Below, piece by piece: positions 1 through 10,489 of a stretch of DNA of 64,000 nucleotides (position 1 is the stretch's first letter; every line of letters begins with the position of its first letter). The stretch is from the NCBI GenBank assembly GCA_948567375.1, contig OX419756.1:24964552-25028551 (forward strand), written 5' to 3'. Both the position numbers and the translations under genes were made by a program. The stretch comes from Lunularia cruciata. Its lineage: Eukaryota > Streptophyta > Marchantiopsida > Lunulariales > Lunulariaceae. The notes beneath the pieces are model-generated. The model ran no database searches and was not told the DNA's origin. It was given only the letters and a program-made list of their open reading frames with translations.

Positions 1-638
1 AAAAGATTGTGCAGAAAGAGAAGGAGAAGGAAGTTGTGAAAGCCAAGTTCAAAGCATAATTATTAATGTATAGAGAAGATTGGCTTGCAGATAGAGAACA
101 AGAGAGGAAATTGAGATTGGAGCCATTAAAGGAGATCATGATCAAGATGAATGTAATGCTGAGTACAGAGGCTAGTGTGTGCATCAAAGAGATGAGGCTT
201 CACAAGTTGAAGTTGTTGGTGCAGGAGACGAGGAGGAGAAATGCAAAGGACAAAGACTTGTATGCTTTACTGATTAGTCTAAGAACTCAGGTAGATAGAA
301 AGATATTGGAGGCAGAAGACAATATCACAATCAGATAAGACTTAGTCAAATTAGAGATAGGTAAACTTTGCAAGGATGTCAGAGCAAAACCCAGAGTAGA
401 TGAAGTAGGAGTACAAATGTCTTTGGGGTTACCATTGGAGATATTAGAAAAGAGTGGATCAAGAGATACGGAGTTAGATAGATTACCTCCTAGTGGAATT
501 TTGGATCAGGAAAGAGAACTGTTAGATTTGGTAGAGGAATTAGAATTTGTGAAACCCAAAGATAGAGTAGTAGTGGGTGAAGTTACTTTGTGATCAAGTT
601 TGAAAGCCGAGGAAGAAGTAGACATTGGATTGGATTAG
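1..638 (+). pseudogene. C-terminal remnant of the LTR-borne coiled-coil protein gene
   Basis: The last ~210 codons of the gene found inside every family-A LTR in the window. The part 66-338 is open and Lys/Glu/Leu/Arg-rich, with heptad-like spacing and the recognisable stretch REDWLADRE. An in-frame stop follows at 336-338, then degraded sequence to a TAG near 638. Function is unknown; no enzyme motif is visible. Related C-termini are at 18970-19527, 51805-52584 and on the minus strand at 61339-62148. Non-functional here. Confidence 0.65.
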
Positions 639-1436
639 TAACACTTTTGAGATTTAAAAAGGCAGATATGAAGAGGTACATTTTCATTTTGGATTTGTAG
701 GTTTGTAGAGTTGTTAGGAAACGGTAAATTTGCTAAAACTGTCAATTGCTATGTTATTTAAGAGTGGCATTTGCAAGAAATTGTTGTTTAGTGCTCATTA
801 TTTCTAAGAATAGATAAAATCAAAGTGTTGTTAAGGAGTGCTCGTTGCTTGAGCTTGATTTTGAGTATCGACATTGTGATTGTGTTTGTAAGTGTGTGAA
901 GAAATTTGAAGTGCAAGTTAGTGTGTTTGTTGGATGTTGGATTCCGTAGCCTTGATCTTTATTCCGTGTGTTTGATCCTGAGTGAAGTGCAATCAAAGCA
1001 ATGCCTTGACAGATCTCAGAGGAATTGTAGTATTGGTAGTATTCTACAATTGTGAGTGCATTGCAAAGTTGATGTGAAGCAATTTTGATTGAGGAAGTTA
1101 TACCTTCAGTAGAGGGGGGTGGTAGAACACAATTCTGAGGTGAAGTTGTTTTGTAGTGAAGTGCCGTTGTTGGGAGAGCCTGAATCATCACACTCAAGAT
1201 TGTTTGGAAAGATTTGATGGAGTTGTGATTAAGAAGTGTAATTCATGACGAGATTGCAAATGAGTGCTTGTTACTCTCTTCTGGGTGTGGTTTCTACCTA
1301 AGAGATTAAAGACGCAACCAAAAAGAACTACATTGTGACATTGACTTTGTATTTGGACATTTCTTACCAGTATCTTTGTGTGAACAAACTTTACTTACCT
1401 GATTACCGCAAAAGTGATATTTGCTGGGTTGTCACA
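1..1436 (+). repeat. 3' part of family-A LTR (5' LTR of Athila-like element A-I)
   Basis: The 3' 1.4 kb of a family-A long terminal repeat; the rest lies outside the window. It ends in GTTGTCACA and is followed within 8 nt by a tRNA-Asp-type primer-binding site, which shows this is the end of a 5' LTR. The same sequence recurs as the 3' part of the TSD-flanked copies at 16576-20323 and 49591-53378 and, inverted, at 60544-64000. A TATTTAA box lies near 750, about 680 bp before the LTR end, as in the other copies. Confidence 0.85.
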
Positions 1437-1443
1437 TGATTTT

Positions 1444-1461
1444 TGGCACCGTTGCTGGGGA
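1444..1461 (+). other. Primer-binding site of A-I, tRNA-Asp type
   Basis: Eighteen bases starting TGGCACCGTTGC lie 7 nt after the LTR end and match, with about two changes, the complement of the 3' end of plant tRNA-Asp. This PBS type is typical of Athila-lineage Ty3/gypsy elements. A more degraded version stands at the same place after the second family-A LTR (47970-47987). Confidence 0.8.
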
Positions 1462-1486
1462 TACAAATCTCAAAAGTGGAAGAATA

Positions 1487-2420
1487 CAAAGCCAAATTCA
1501 AAACTAGGTATCAAAGCAATATGAATGTATGCATTGAGAGAACAATGAGACAAGAGAGTTTGAAGACGAGCGTTGCATCGTGAAGAAGACAAAGGTATGA
1601 AGATCCAAGCTACTTTTGACATCTGAAGTCCAATGCCTCTCATTGGACTTTCAACTCCTTCACAAAGTGCAAGAAGCCTTGCAAGAACTTGACAAAAAGA
1701 AACGCAAAGGCGGTTGGCAAGGCTACTTCGCATCCCCATCTTCCAAAAAGAAGAAAGACTTGAGCGGCCAGACATATTCACTACGGCCCAGTACACCAAC
1801 TTCCCCTAGAGCTGTAAAGGAAGTCACATCTCTAAAGAACTTTGTTCGAGAAAAGACAGCAAGGATACTGACGGAAGAAGAGTGTCAACATCTTCTACAA
1901 ACGATTCCTTGATTGTCTCAAAGGAATTTTGAAGAACACATCCAAGGTGTTGAGCTTGATTCTTCCAGTCGGGTTGAAGTCAACACCCTTAGAGAAGAAA
2001 TTTTCAAAGAAGACCCTACCTTGAACTTGAAAAATTGGAACCCTTAGGCTGTCAACACGGCATCAATACCAACCAGCTCCTTGGTTTTGGCAAGTACAAA
2101 CTTACCCCAGCCAATTGCATCAAATCAAACGATGACTTTGTTGCCTATCACCGACATGCCTATCAAAAGTACAAGGGGACAGAACAAAACAAAGACCCCG
2201 ATGAATTCATTGAAGAATTCAAAGTCATCTCCTTTGACAAGGAGCATAACTTGGCGGATCGACTGCAAATTTTCCCAAGTCTGCTCCAAAAGAAAGCTTT
2301 GAGCTGGTAATCCCATGTAACTCAGAAGGGGTTCATACCAGTGGACTGGGCGGACTTGAGAAACAATTTCCTGGAACAATTCCGAGAAGTTGATTACGAC
2401 ATGAGTGTCTTTGCACACAC
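1487..2420 (+). pseudogene. A-I gag, N-terminal half (truncated)
   Basis: Start of the capsid polyprotein of the Athila-like element, following the PBS leader. Open segments at 1616-1912, 2035-2310 and 2341-2420 join through stops into a gag-type sequence: a basic, Ser/Lys-rich N-terminal part, then a retrotransposon gag (capsid-like) segment with the motif DEFIEEFKVIS and a Trp-Ala-Asp-Leu motif. The paralogue in A-II (48000-49590) aligns over the same stretch. Similarity stops abruptly near 2420, where an insertion interrupts the element. The rest of gag resumes at 21921. Confidence 0.65.
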
Positions 2421-3130
2421 ACTCTGTCCAATAACAGTAAAGATAACTCACCCTCCAGACCTCTTCCTTCACCTCCTAGCAGCACTCCCATCAATTCTTC
2501 CTTGCAAAGGTTTCTATTCTCAGCCAAAGATCCTTTCATGAAACGTCCTCAGCTCTCCTATTTACATAAATCAATTCTCGACCTATTAATTGTTCCAGTC
2601 ACTGCCAAAAACTTCAGCCACATTTTTTGTGAAAAACCCTGTCTCCACACACTCAGCTCCTCAATTTTCCACTTCTCAAAAAACCCTCGATACATTCCCC
2701 AGTCTCCTGCTCCTTTGAACCAGTCCTCTTCTTCCTTTAGACTCCATTCACAAAATACTTCCCTTCTTTGCTTTCTTTTTGTTGTTGCAAAGCATGTCAC
2801 CTTTTAGAAAACTTCTATCAGCAGTTCAGTGCACAACATCTTTGACTCTCTGTTTTCAAAGTCCTGTGCTAGCATTTGCTTAGTCATTCATATCACATGT
2901 CAGCTTTTCCTCTTGAAAGTTCTCCCTGCATCCACATCCATCAGCTCTTCAATTTTGAAATTTCTCTCCCAAGCCATGTCACTGCCCAAAGGCCTCTCAA
3001 GGTATTTCTCTCTCCTTCCTCTGTCCTGTCATAGACCAGGCCAACAAATGCTTGAAAACTCCTCTCTCTTTCAATCTCTTGATTAGTCCAGACCTTGTTT
3101 TTCCCCTGATTTTTCTTCCTTTACAGTTCT

Positions 3131-3170
<40 letters not shown>

Positions 3171-3429
3171 TTATCAGCCTTTTCTCTTGAAAGATCTCTG
3201 TGCAACCCGCAGTCTCCTATTTTCCCATTCAAATTTCCTTCCCCTTTGTTTGTCTTCTCTGTCCAGGGCTCTATCCAGCACAACATCTCCCGATTTTCCT
3301 TTTCTTCCTCTCTCTCTTTTTCTATTTTCTCCCAAAACTCCACACATCCTTTCCCAAGAAAAACACAAGTCACTTCATTCTCTTCTCTTGAAATCGTATC
3401 ACTCACCTCCTGTGTTTCTCCCCAAAACC
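2421..3429. other. Pyrimidine-rich interelement sequence, no gene recognised
   Basis: About 1 kb with a strong C/T bias on the plus strand. It contains a CT microsatellite and grades into the tandem array that follows. Open frames on both strands here are low-complexity by-products of the composition and match nothing I recognise. It separates the broken gag of A-I from the array and belongs to the insertion that split A-I. Confidence 0.5.
3133..3164. repeat. (CT)n microsatellite
   Basis: An uninterrupted run of about 16 CT dinucleotides inside the pyrimidine-rich stretch. Confidence 0.95.
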
Positions 3430-3829
3430 GTCACTATTCTCTTGTAAACACTTCTCCTCAAACCCATGTCAATTCACAAAACTTCTTGCACACCCTACTG
3501 ATCTTCTGAAACTCCTCATTGTCTAAACTCCACCCTTGGGAAACATTTTCCCTTCAAGTTCCTTTGCCACTTCCCAAAAATTCCACTCTCAATCCTACTA
3601 ATCTTCTCAAACTTCTTACTCTCTAAACTCAACTCTTGTGAAACATTTTCCCTTCAAATCCCTTTGCCACTTCCTGAAAACTCCACTCTTAGCCCTACAG
3701 ATCTTCTCAAAAATTCTCACTATAAACTCCCATGTCTTGAGAAGCATTTCTCCTTCAAAATTCATGTGCCAATTCCTGAAACTCTCTCAGCCCTATTGAT
3801 CTTCTCAAAACTCTTTTTGTCTAAAACTC
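3430..3829. repeat. Tandem array of ~100-bp units, left part
   Basis: Diverged direct repeats of roughly 100 bp, recognisable by recurring blocks such as GAAACATTTTCCCTTCAAAT, CTCAGCCCTACTGATCTTCT and CTTGAGAAGCATTTCTCC. Two related unit types alternate (one with GAAACATTTTCCC, one with GAAGCATTTCTCC), giving a higher-order period near 205 bp. The array is cut at 3829/3830 by element E and resumes at 14419. Confidence 0.75.
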
Positions 3830-5197
3830 TGTCACGCCATTTGTAGTTCCGCGTCTAGATGCTCGGACACAGGAGTTCCAGTGATGAGAGTTAGAGTTAT
3901 TCTAGCAGTTTCTCAAAGACTACTTTCCGACGGTTAGATTTTGTGTTTGGGGTACTGACTTCACGGTGGGGCCCACCATCACTTTGCACCATCAAGTGTG
4001 CCGCCAGCGGGTGCATTAGGGTTTCAGAGCTAGCTCGAGTCCAGGGGATATAGTTTCAAAGTGAGCTCCCGAGAGCTCACTTCTTTGATGTTGAGCCTTC
4101 GAGTTCCTGGCTATGGTGGACAGAGGCCGGCGAGCGTCACTTGGATTCTCTATGCTTGAGTGGGTGTGGCTTGACTATAATCAGTGCCCAGTTGTTGGCA
4201 GTTTATAGAGTGACAGATCAAGTACTGATCTGAGTTGAGTTGGGTTGAGAGTGGTAAGCAATCTGATTACATCAGAGAAGTGAAGTCAGGGGGAAATTGG
4301 GTGCAGGAACTGTGAGTGTTGGTGGTATCTCTAAGCTCGGTGGATCGTTGATAGCTTGATTCAAGTTCTGTGTTTCCCTAGTGTGCAGAAGCTCGTTCAA
4401 GTGATGCAAATTTGGCAGTTAGGCGGATGGTGTGCGGAAGCGCTGGCCAAAATTTGAGCAAAGAAGGAGCAATTTTTGAGCAGTGGTTGTGATTTTGAGC
4501 TCAGGAGGTGAAGGCATGACCAATTTGCTACGAGTTGGGCTTAAAAAGTCAAATTGAAGGTGGAGTTGGAAAGCTCTTCTCATGAATTTATGACTTGGAA
4601 AAACCAGTGATGTCAATTTGGCTTGAGTAGAAAGTTAGTGGGGGATTTGGCGGACAGCCATCTTTAGGGTTTACATTAGATTTATGTCAGATTTTGAGAT
4701 AGATTTGGAGGAGTTTTTGTTGTTTGGCCAGATTTGGAGGAGTTTTGCTAGTTTGGAGGAGTTTAGCAGATTTGGAGAAGTTTTGCCAATTTTTGAGGAG
4801 GTTCGAAGTGGCAACAAGAAAGGCCTCATTTGGATGAATTTCGGCATTTCAAGGCTTCAAGGCATAGGGCTGTGGGCTATGAGAGGCTACGAAGGCCTAG
4901 AAGGGCCAGCAAGCCAGCTTGTTGGCATGAGGCTAGCTAGTTTAGAGTAGATCTTGGTTATTGGTTGGCAAAATTTGCCTTTCCTGCTAGATTGTGTGCA
5001 ACAGGGTTTGACTCCTAGATCTCTTGTTCCTAGACTGGTGCCCTAGCCAATTGGTCCACCCTCACTTGTTGTCCTAGTGACTGTGCCACAATTATCTATA
5101 CACATGTAGCTTTGGCTAGGAGAGGCAGTTTGATCCCATTCTTGGTGATCCAGGTAGCTTAGGACTTAGATACAAACTGCTCTTATGTCAAATGCCA
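3830..5197 (+). repeat. 5' LTR of element E (5'-incomplete; 3' limit uncertain)
   Basis: The first 442 bp (3830-4271) match 13869-14317 closely and are LTR sequence. The copy lacks the ~107 bp that start the 3' LTR after the PPT (13762-13868). The 3' limit is either 4271 (ending GATTACA) or about 5197 (ending ATGCCA, two bases before a PBS-like sequence). Positions 4272-5197 have no second copy in the window to decide between these. An open frame at 4684-4950 is a by-product of repeats of the type TTTGGAGGAG and is not treated as a gene. Confidence 0.55.
5001..5072 (-). other. tRNA-like / SINE-head-like sequence
   Basis: Read on the minus strand, the sequence resembles a decayed tRNA-Leu-type 5' half. 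An A-box-like GGACCAATTGGCTAGGGC is followed at roughly tRNA spacing by a B-box-like GAGTCAAACCC. It does not fold into a functional tRNA by eye and lacks a clear acceptor stem. It may be a tRNA-derived SINE head or a chance resemblance inside the leader or LTR of element E. Confidence 0.3.
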
Positions 5198-5199
5198 AA

Positions 5200-5212
5200 T
5201 GGTGGCAGAGTC
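5200..5212 (+). other. Candidate primer-binding site of element E
   Basis: TGGTGGCAGAGTC differs at few positions from the common plant initiator-Met PBS (TGGTATCAGAGC-type) and stands just upstream of the gag-coding region. If correct, the 5' LTR extends to about 5197 rather than 4271. Confidence 0.35.
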
Positions 5213-5530
5213 AGTCCCGTGTTGTGTTATGAGATGGAGAGTTTTTGTTTAGATTTCTTGTGATTGGATCCCCTCCATTCTCTACTTCTTGTTTGTGCAC
5301 CATGTTTGTGTGAGGTGCCCTGACTTTTGAGTGTTGGTGCTCTGGTGTGCTCTCAGTGGTGAGGCTGGAGTGATGACCAGTCAGACTACCTTTGTTTCTC
5401 TCCGGTGAGGCAGGAAGTGATGACCTGCAGACCGTGAGAGTGCATGTTATGATGGCAAGTTACAAGTTGCCCTTTCCCTAGTGTAGTTATCTTGGTTAGA
5501 GTAACATTAGTGGGTGGTGCTTAGTTAGTA

Positions 5531-6753
5531 TTGGCACTTGGTGGTGTTGGCACTTGGTGGGGTACTTGCGGTTGCAGTTGGTGGTTCGGGTTTGTTGGTG
5601 TGGTTACTTGGTTAGGACGGAGTTCTTTGGAGATTCTAGAGGAGTTAGCCCTGCAGTACACAATGGATTTACTCGGAGTGGTGCTTGGTATCAGCCTGTA
5701 TCTCAGGTCCCAGTGAGGGAGGAGATTGACTCTGAGTTGGAGTTCGACACAAGAGCTGATTCAGTTGAGAGTGCACTTGGTGTGTCCGCACCGTTGTTGT
5801 GGGACATGGACAAGATTTATGGAGCCTCCAAAGGCCCTAGGCGTTACTCTGGTACAATGGGTACTATTGAGTTGGATGACTTCATCTAGGAGTTTGATAG
5901 TTGGTGTGATCTGTAGCAGATGCGGAACTCGACTTTGTTCACACCCTTCATGGCATGGAAGGGGTTGTTTCAGCATCTGGAGGGTCCGCCAATGGATGAC
6001 TACCATGAGTTCAGGAGAGCTCATTTGGAGGAGATTGAGTTATGGAGACAGAATTGGTCTCCACACTATGTCTCCATCACTTCAGGCTTGGTGGCCAAGA
6101 GTAGATCGGTTGTACCTACAAGTTCTAGCTCGAGTAGTGTGGGTGGAGCTAGTGGAGGTGCACTAGTTGGAGATAGTGCTACTACGAGTGGAGGTACCGC
6201 TGCAGGAGATGGTGTGGTATCAGGGTTTAACCCCATGGTGGAGTTCTTCTTGTGTTTGAGGCATAACTACCAGGGAGTGCGGACTGACAAGCTGAGGAGC
6301 TTGCAGGAGTTCCAGCGGAAGGCTGGAGAGAGCCTAAGCAAGGCATACACTCGCATGAGGCGGTTGATCAATTTCACTTAGGGAGTTACTGAGGCCCAAG
6401 CAATCCAGTTTTGGTATGGGATACTGGACAGGGAGTTGCGACGTAGAGTTCGTGATGCTACGTTGTTGCAAGCTACTTCGCCCACTTTGGCAGTAGTCTT
6501 TGGTTTGGCTGAGCATATTGAGCTCAACATGGTGGAGGAGAGAGTGGTGATATCTAGATTTGGTAGGGAGACCTCATCCACGGTTGTGACTTCTTCTAGA
6601 GTGCAACAGAGTGTACCACGCCCAGTTGGTTTTTGAGGACAGGGTGGACAGCCCAGATCCTATGGAGCAAGTGGAGGGCCTAGTGGAGTTAGACCCTTAC
6701 CCTCATTTTCGGGTCTGCATCAGCCAATGAGTGGTGGTGTTGCTTGTTGGACT
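5531..6753 (+). pseudogene. Element E gag, N-terminal part
   Basis: Gag polyprotein of element E up to the inserted LTR. One frame runs through with stops at 5887-5889, 5914-5916, 6379-6381 and 6634-6636. The conserved core around 6235-6560 has the retrotransposon-gag pattern, including LQEFQRKAGESLSKAYTRM and FWYGILDRELRRRV, between a Ser/Gly-rich spacer (6118-6220) and a basic segment. The start is not certain; an ATG at 5554 is the first in-frame candidate. Three of the four stops are TAG. The reading frame resumes at 7433 when the LTR and one 4-bp duplicate are set aside, so the insertion was clean. Confidence 0.7.
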
Positions 6754-7432
6754 TGTAACACCCATTTGTGCATGTGTGTGGTATTGTGATATTTAGCTTG
6801 GTATAACAAGTACTTAAGAGATATTATTTATATAGAGATAAAGGATGGTTCTATATTAGTCATGGTTAGCTAAAGTTAGTCATAGCTAAGATAGATGGGA
6901 CCTTACTTTAGAGGAAGTAGAAAAGATGAGCACCACTATTTTGGATTTTAGTGTGTTGACTTGGTATTATTCCTAGGTGTTTGGCTTTGGGAAAAGAGTT
7001 CAGAACTCTTGGGCCCGCAAGCCTTTTTGTTTTGGATTCTTCTTTAGTCCAAGGATAGCCCATGTGAAGGAATCCTTGCTTTAGTGGTTGGGTCAAGATA
7101 AGGGGAATATGCCCATGTGAATGGATATTCCTTTCTACTTTTTGACTTTACTTGACTTTTAGTCTAGTAACTTGAGTTACTACGGTAATTAGTAACTTTG
7201 GTACGTAACTATTTCACAAGTATATAAACAAGGGGTGAGGAGGTACTCATCATCCTTTCATTTGCAACTATCTCTCTCTCATTGAGTTCTCTAGTGAGCA
7301 ATGTCTTGAGTCTTGGAGTGTTAGCCTTGGAGGAGTATGATGGAGTTGGGGTTCCTTGCCTTCTTAGTCCATGATGCGCTACCATAATAGCCATCAGAGG
7401 TTCATCCTGAGTGAGAGACAGGCCGGCTTACA
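6754..7432 (+). mobile_element. Family-B solo LTR inside element E gag
   Basis: A 679-bp LTR beginning TGTAACACCCATTTGTG and ending GGCCGGCTTACA, flanked by the 4-bp duplication GACT (6750-6753 and 7433-7436). Inverted relatives at 32275-32969 and 33111-33799 are the 3' LTRs of element C, so this is a solo LTR left by recombination of a C-type element. No coding sequence is supported within it; an open frame on the opposite strand at 6908-7096 recurs only because the LTR recurs. Confidence 0.9.
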
Positions 7433-7769
7433 GACTAGTGGTGGACCTCACCAAAGGAGAGAGTGTACTCAGGGCAGCGGACCTAATACCTCTGGTGCAT
7501 CACAGCCAGCACAGAGGCTGTGTGAGCACTGCCACAGATTTGGTCACACTAGTGACTGGTGTTTTGACCTAAACCCGGAATTACGGAGTGGTAGGGCTAC
7601 TATGGCAGGTAGTAGAGGAGCTCCAGTTCTTGGAGGACGAGGTGGTAGAGGTGGTGGTAGAGGATCTACACCTAGTAGGGGTGTAGTACCTGCCCTTACT
7701 TCTGACACAGCTATGGCTACTCGGATTGAGCAGTTGGAGCAGAGATTGGCTAGTATGGCTATTGCTTAG
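7433..7769 (+). pseudogene. Element E gag, nucleocapsid with zinc knuckle
   Basis: Continuation of gag after the family-B LTR. A CCHC zinc knuckle, C-x2-C-x4-H-x4-C (CEHCHRFGHTSDWC), lies at 7521-7562. It is followed by a Gly/Arg-rich RGG-like tract (7636-7680) and a short Leu/Glu heptad segment (IEQLEQRLASM) just before a TAG at 7767-7769. In this family the knuckle and RGG tract bind the packaged RNA. The TAG may be decay, since the frame continues beyond it. Confidence 0.8.
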
Positions 7770-7781
7770 AGGAGATCAGAT

Positions 7782-8779
7782 TTGGGTGCTGAGGCTTCCA
7801 CTTCATATGCTGGTGATAGAGATGCTTTGGACTTCATGTGCGGAGCAGCACAGGTGGATGCATCTTCAGCAGTGACTAGGAGTGCAGTACGTGCTCTAGA
7901 GCCTAGAGGAGCATTAGTGGAGTTGGACCCACAAAGAGGAGAGGTTGGGAGACAGGTGAGACTTCCCCAGTCTTTCATGCTATCTGAGGCATTGCAGACC
8001 ACATCCATGGTTCCTAGACGTCCCAGTGCAGGTGTGGTAGGTGGTGATGGAGTACATGATGGACTACCAGCTAGTCAGCCACCTACTACTACACAGACTG
8101 AGTCTAGCATGATGTTGGGGGCGGCTCAGCTGATTATGCAGCATCCTTTGTTTTCAGCTAGTGACATGTTTACATTGGGAGTTGACCCAGCTCCAGTATT
8201 CTGGTTGGCTGCCACGTTGTGTGAGAGTAGGGATGGTGCAGTTCCTACTACTAAGGCAAAGGTGGTTGGTAGTGGAGCTGACTTGGTTGAGGAGCATGGG
8301 ATCCGTTCAACGACCAATGGTTTATGGCAGGCAGCAACGGCTAGACTGGAGGAGTTGCCAACTAGACCGGCCTTTGAGAGAGCATGGTTTACACCTGGTG
8401 TTGTCCTATTGGATAACAAGAGGGGGATTTTTTGTTTGATGGGGCCTTCAAGGAAGGTCTATACACCACAGAGAGTCTTGTTAGACTCTGGGGCGCAACC
8501 TCTTATGTTGGGGAAAGCTGCAATTGTTGGTCTGGAGTTACGGAAGACTGATGTGGAGAGGTGTCCATTTCAGATCCAGACATCTCTAGGTAGTGGTTTG
8601 ATACCGTACATCACACGTGGAGAGCTTGTTGTCCAGGTTCAGCCTGGTCATCCGATTGATAGCTTGGTGGTGAGAGCTTAGGCTATTGCAAAGATAGCTA
8701 AGTCATATGATGTGCTAGTTGGGGGAGCAATGTTATACCCCATGGGTTTTAGCATTGACTATTGGGAGGAGACAACCTC
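7782..8779 (+). pseudogene. Element E linker and aspartic protease
   Basis: After a ~210-codon linker rich in Ala, Ser and Thr, a retropepsin-like domain starts near 8430. The catalytic motif is DSGA (VLLDSGAQPLML; Asp codon 8484-8486), and a flap/C-terminal hydrophobic motif YDVLVGGAML lies at about 8707-8736. Stops are at 8679-8681 (TAG) and about 8780-8782 (TAA). In retrotransposons this enzyme cleaves Gag-Pol. It sits directly upstream of the methyltransferase region in the same frame, so both would be released from one polyprotein. Confidence 0.75.
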
Positions 8780-8782
8780 TTA

Positions 8783-10480
8783 AAGACCTGGTTGGAAGTT
8801 TGGTGAGGGATGGGTATGTCGCCTACTAGTACGCTTCAGTAGTGGCAATCTTGGCTCACTACAGTCCGGGACCATGGCAGCATCAGTTTTAGCTTTCAGC
8901 GGTGCCGTTACTTGGCCTGGTGACTTGTTGGAGAGGAACGCCCATGCAGAGGATACTCCAGTACGAGAGAAGATCACTCGGCTTTGGAGTACGAGTGGGA
9001 TTGTTCCATCCACCTTGGATGTTCCATTGTGGAGTTCAGAGGAGGCATTGCAGCAGCATGCAGATCAATTGGTGCAATAGGCTTGGAGTGGAGCCTTCGT
9101 ACCATCAGGAGATGAGTGTGAGGATGAGCCTCCAGAGTTGATTGCTTTGACACCTCTGGATACCACACTCATTGCTTGGCAGTATCCAGTAGAGGAGATA
9201 TGCCTATTAGAGTTGTTTGGTGGGATCATCACCGGATAGCTACGGTGTTACAAGCGGGTATACGAGTACAGAGGTACTTGTATGTAGAGAGGGATGAGAC
9301 TGCTAGGTGAGTCTCTCTACATCATGCGACACACTTGGCCTATCGGTATCCGGAGTTATTACCGATGTCAGCAGTCAGAGGTTACCAGAAGGCCCTACCA
9401 GGAGACATTTCCTTACTGGGGGCGCATGACCTAGAGAGACATGGGCCTTTTCACTTGGTGATTTCTAGATGGCTATGTTAGAGACATACACGTGCGGGCC
9501 ACGGTTTGGGTCTTCAGGATCCTCGTTCTGGTGTGTTTTGGGAGATGTTACGGATACTATGACATCTCCAGATTTATCAGTCTGTTTCTCCAGCTTACCT
9601 TTTGGAGAACGTTCCTTTGATGGGTGATTCTCGCACTAGAGTGGTGGCGAGTACATATCAGGTCCATTCTTGGATGGGACATGTTGTATTGTAAGATGCA
9701 GCCATAGTGGGATCACGGGCTCATCGTCTTTGTCTTTGGTGGACAAACCTCTTACCCAGAGAGGTTCTACAGCGTAGTTATGATGGGATTCAACAACTAG
9801 ACCACATTCTTGTTGATGATATCTTGGATGTTGGGCGTCAGTCTCAGATAGTGGTAGTGGCTGATAGGTCACCTATGGCAGTGGTGAACCTAGTTGGATA
9901 GCCTAGAGCTACATTTCCCACACTCATGAGTTTCCCAGGCTCTCATGCTTTTCGAGAGGGAGGACCTGGACTTGTTTGGGACTCACAGTTAGAGCAATTG
10001 GTGGAGCCCAACGATGATGAGAGAGAGCGGGTGATGGGTTTTTGCACCGGTATTACCGCTGTTCCAGTAGTGTCAGAGGCATCTAGGCGTGAGGTGTTAG
10101 GTCAGGCTATGGACCTGAATTGTTTGACCTGGATTGTGAGTCTTGGCTTGGCAGAGCAGCGTAGGATGCGCTTGATAGGCATCACCACTTGGACACTTGT
10201 GAGCCCTATGCCTATCGAGACGATTCAAGCACATGCTGGGGGCAATGGACCGAGTGGACATGGTATTCTTGGGACACATCCAGTAGCTACTAGAGAGAGT
10301 GGTCTACTTGGACCCCATCCAAGTGAGCATGGGCTACTTGGATTACATCCTTGGTCCACATGGGATGCAACCAGAGGACATGTGGAGCTTGCAGCCAGAG
10401 TGGAGGGAGTTTTTCACACAAAGGTTGGGACCTCTAGTGGTCGGGAGCATGACACTATTGCTCCCAAGGGTCCAGTGTAG
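8783..10480 (+). pseudogene. C5 cytosine DNA methyltransferase domain of element E
   Basis: A 5-methylcytosine methyltransferase lies between protease and RT. After a ~115-residue linker the catalytic fold starts near 9127. Motif I is LLELFGGI (about 9202-9230, AdoMet binding), a motif II-like YVERDE follows at ~9280, and motif IV is at 9462-9481. Motif VI LLENVP is at ~9600-9616, motif VIII SRAHRL at ~9712-9730, motif IX/X RERVMGF at ~10024 and LGQAMDLN at 10097-10122. Order is canonical, as in Dnmt3-type enzymes and unlike the rearranged plant DRM proteins. Defects: a one-base frameshift near 9236; Leu replaces the motif IV Pro; the Cys codon (9476-9478) survives but a TAG follows at once; other stops at 9078-9080, 9308-9310, 9556-9558, 9691-9693, 9899-9901. 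An imperfect GLLGxHP triplet (10258-10356) follows the domain. Family function: methylating cytosine in DNA. That this served the retroelement is inference. Confidence 0.85.
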
Positions 10481-10489
10481 CAGTCAATT

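Noticed and set aside
820-1197. Minus-strand 125-codon ORF
   Set aside because: It lies in the LTR-A 3' region and recurs wherever that LTR recurs, antisense to it (e.g. 19757-20014); composition is Ser/Thr-rich without a domain.
3083-3406. Glu/Arg-rich minus-strand ORF
   Set aside because: Produced by the CT microsatellite and pyrimidine-rich tract.
4684-4950. 88-codon ORF in the element E leader
   Set aside because: Consists of short imperfect repeats of a TTTGGAGGAGTTT type; no motif and no second copy.
5001-5072. Functional tRNA gene
   Set aside because: Boxes are degenerate and no acceptor or anticodon stem pairs properly by eye.
8783-10480. Methyltransferase as a host DRM gene or a bacterial contaminant
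   Set aside because: Motif order is not the rearranged DRM order, and the region lies in the element between protease and RT within one chain of frames, with decay like that of its neighbours.
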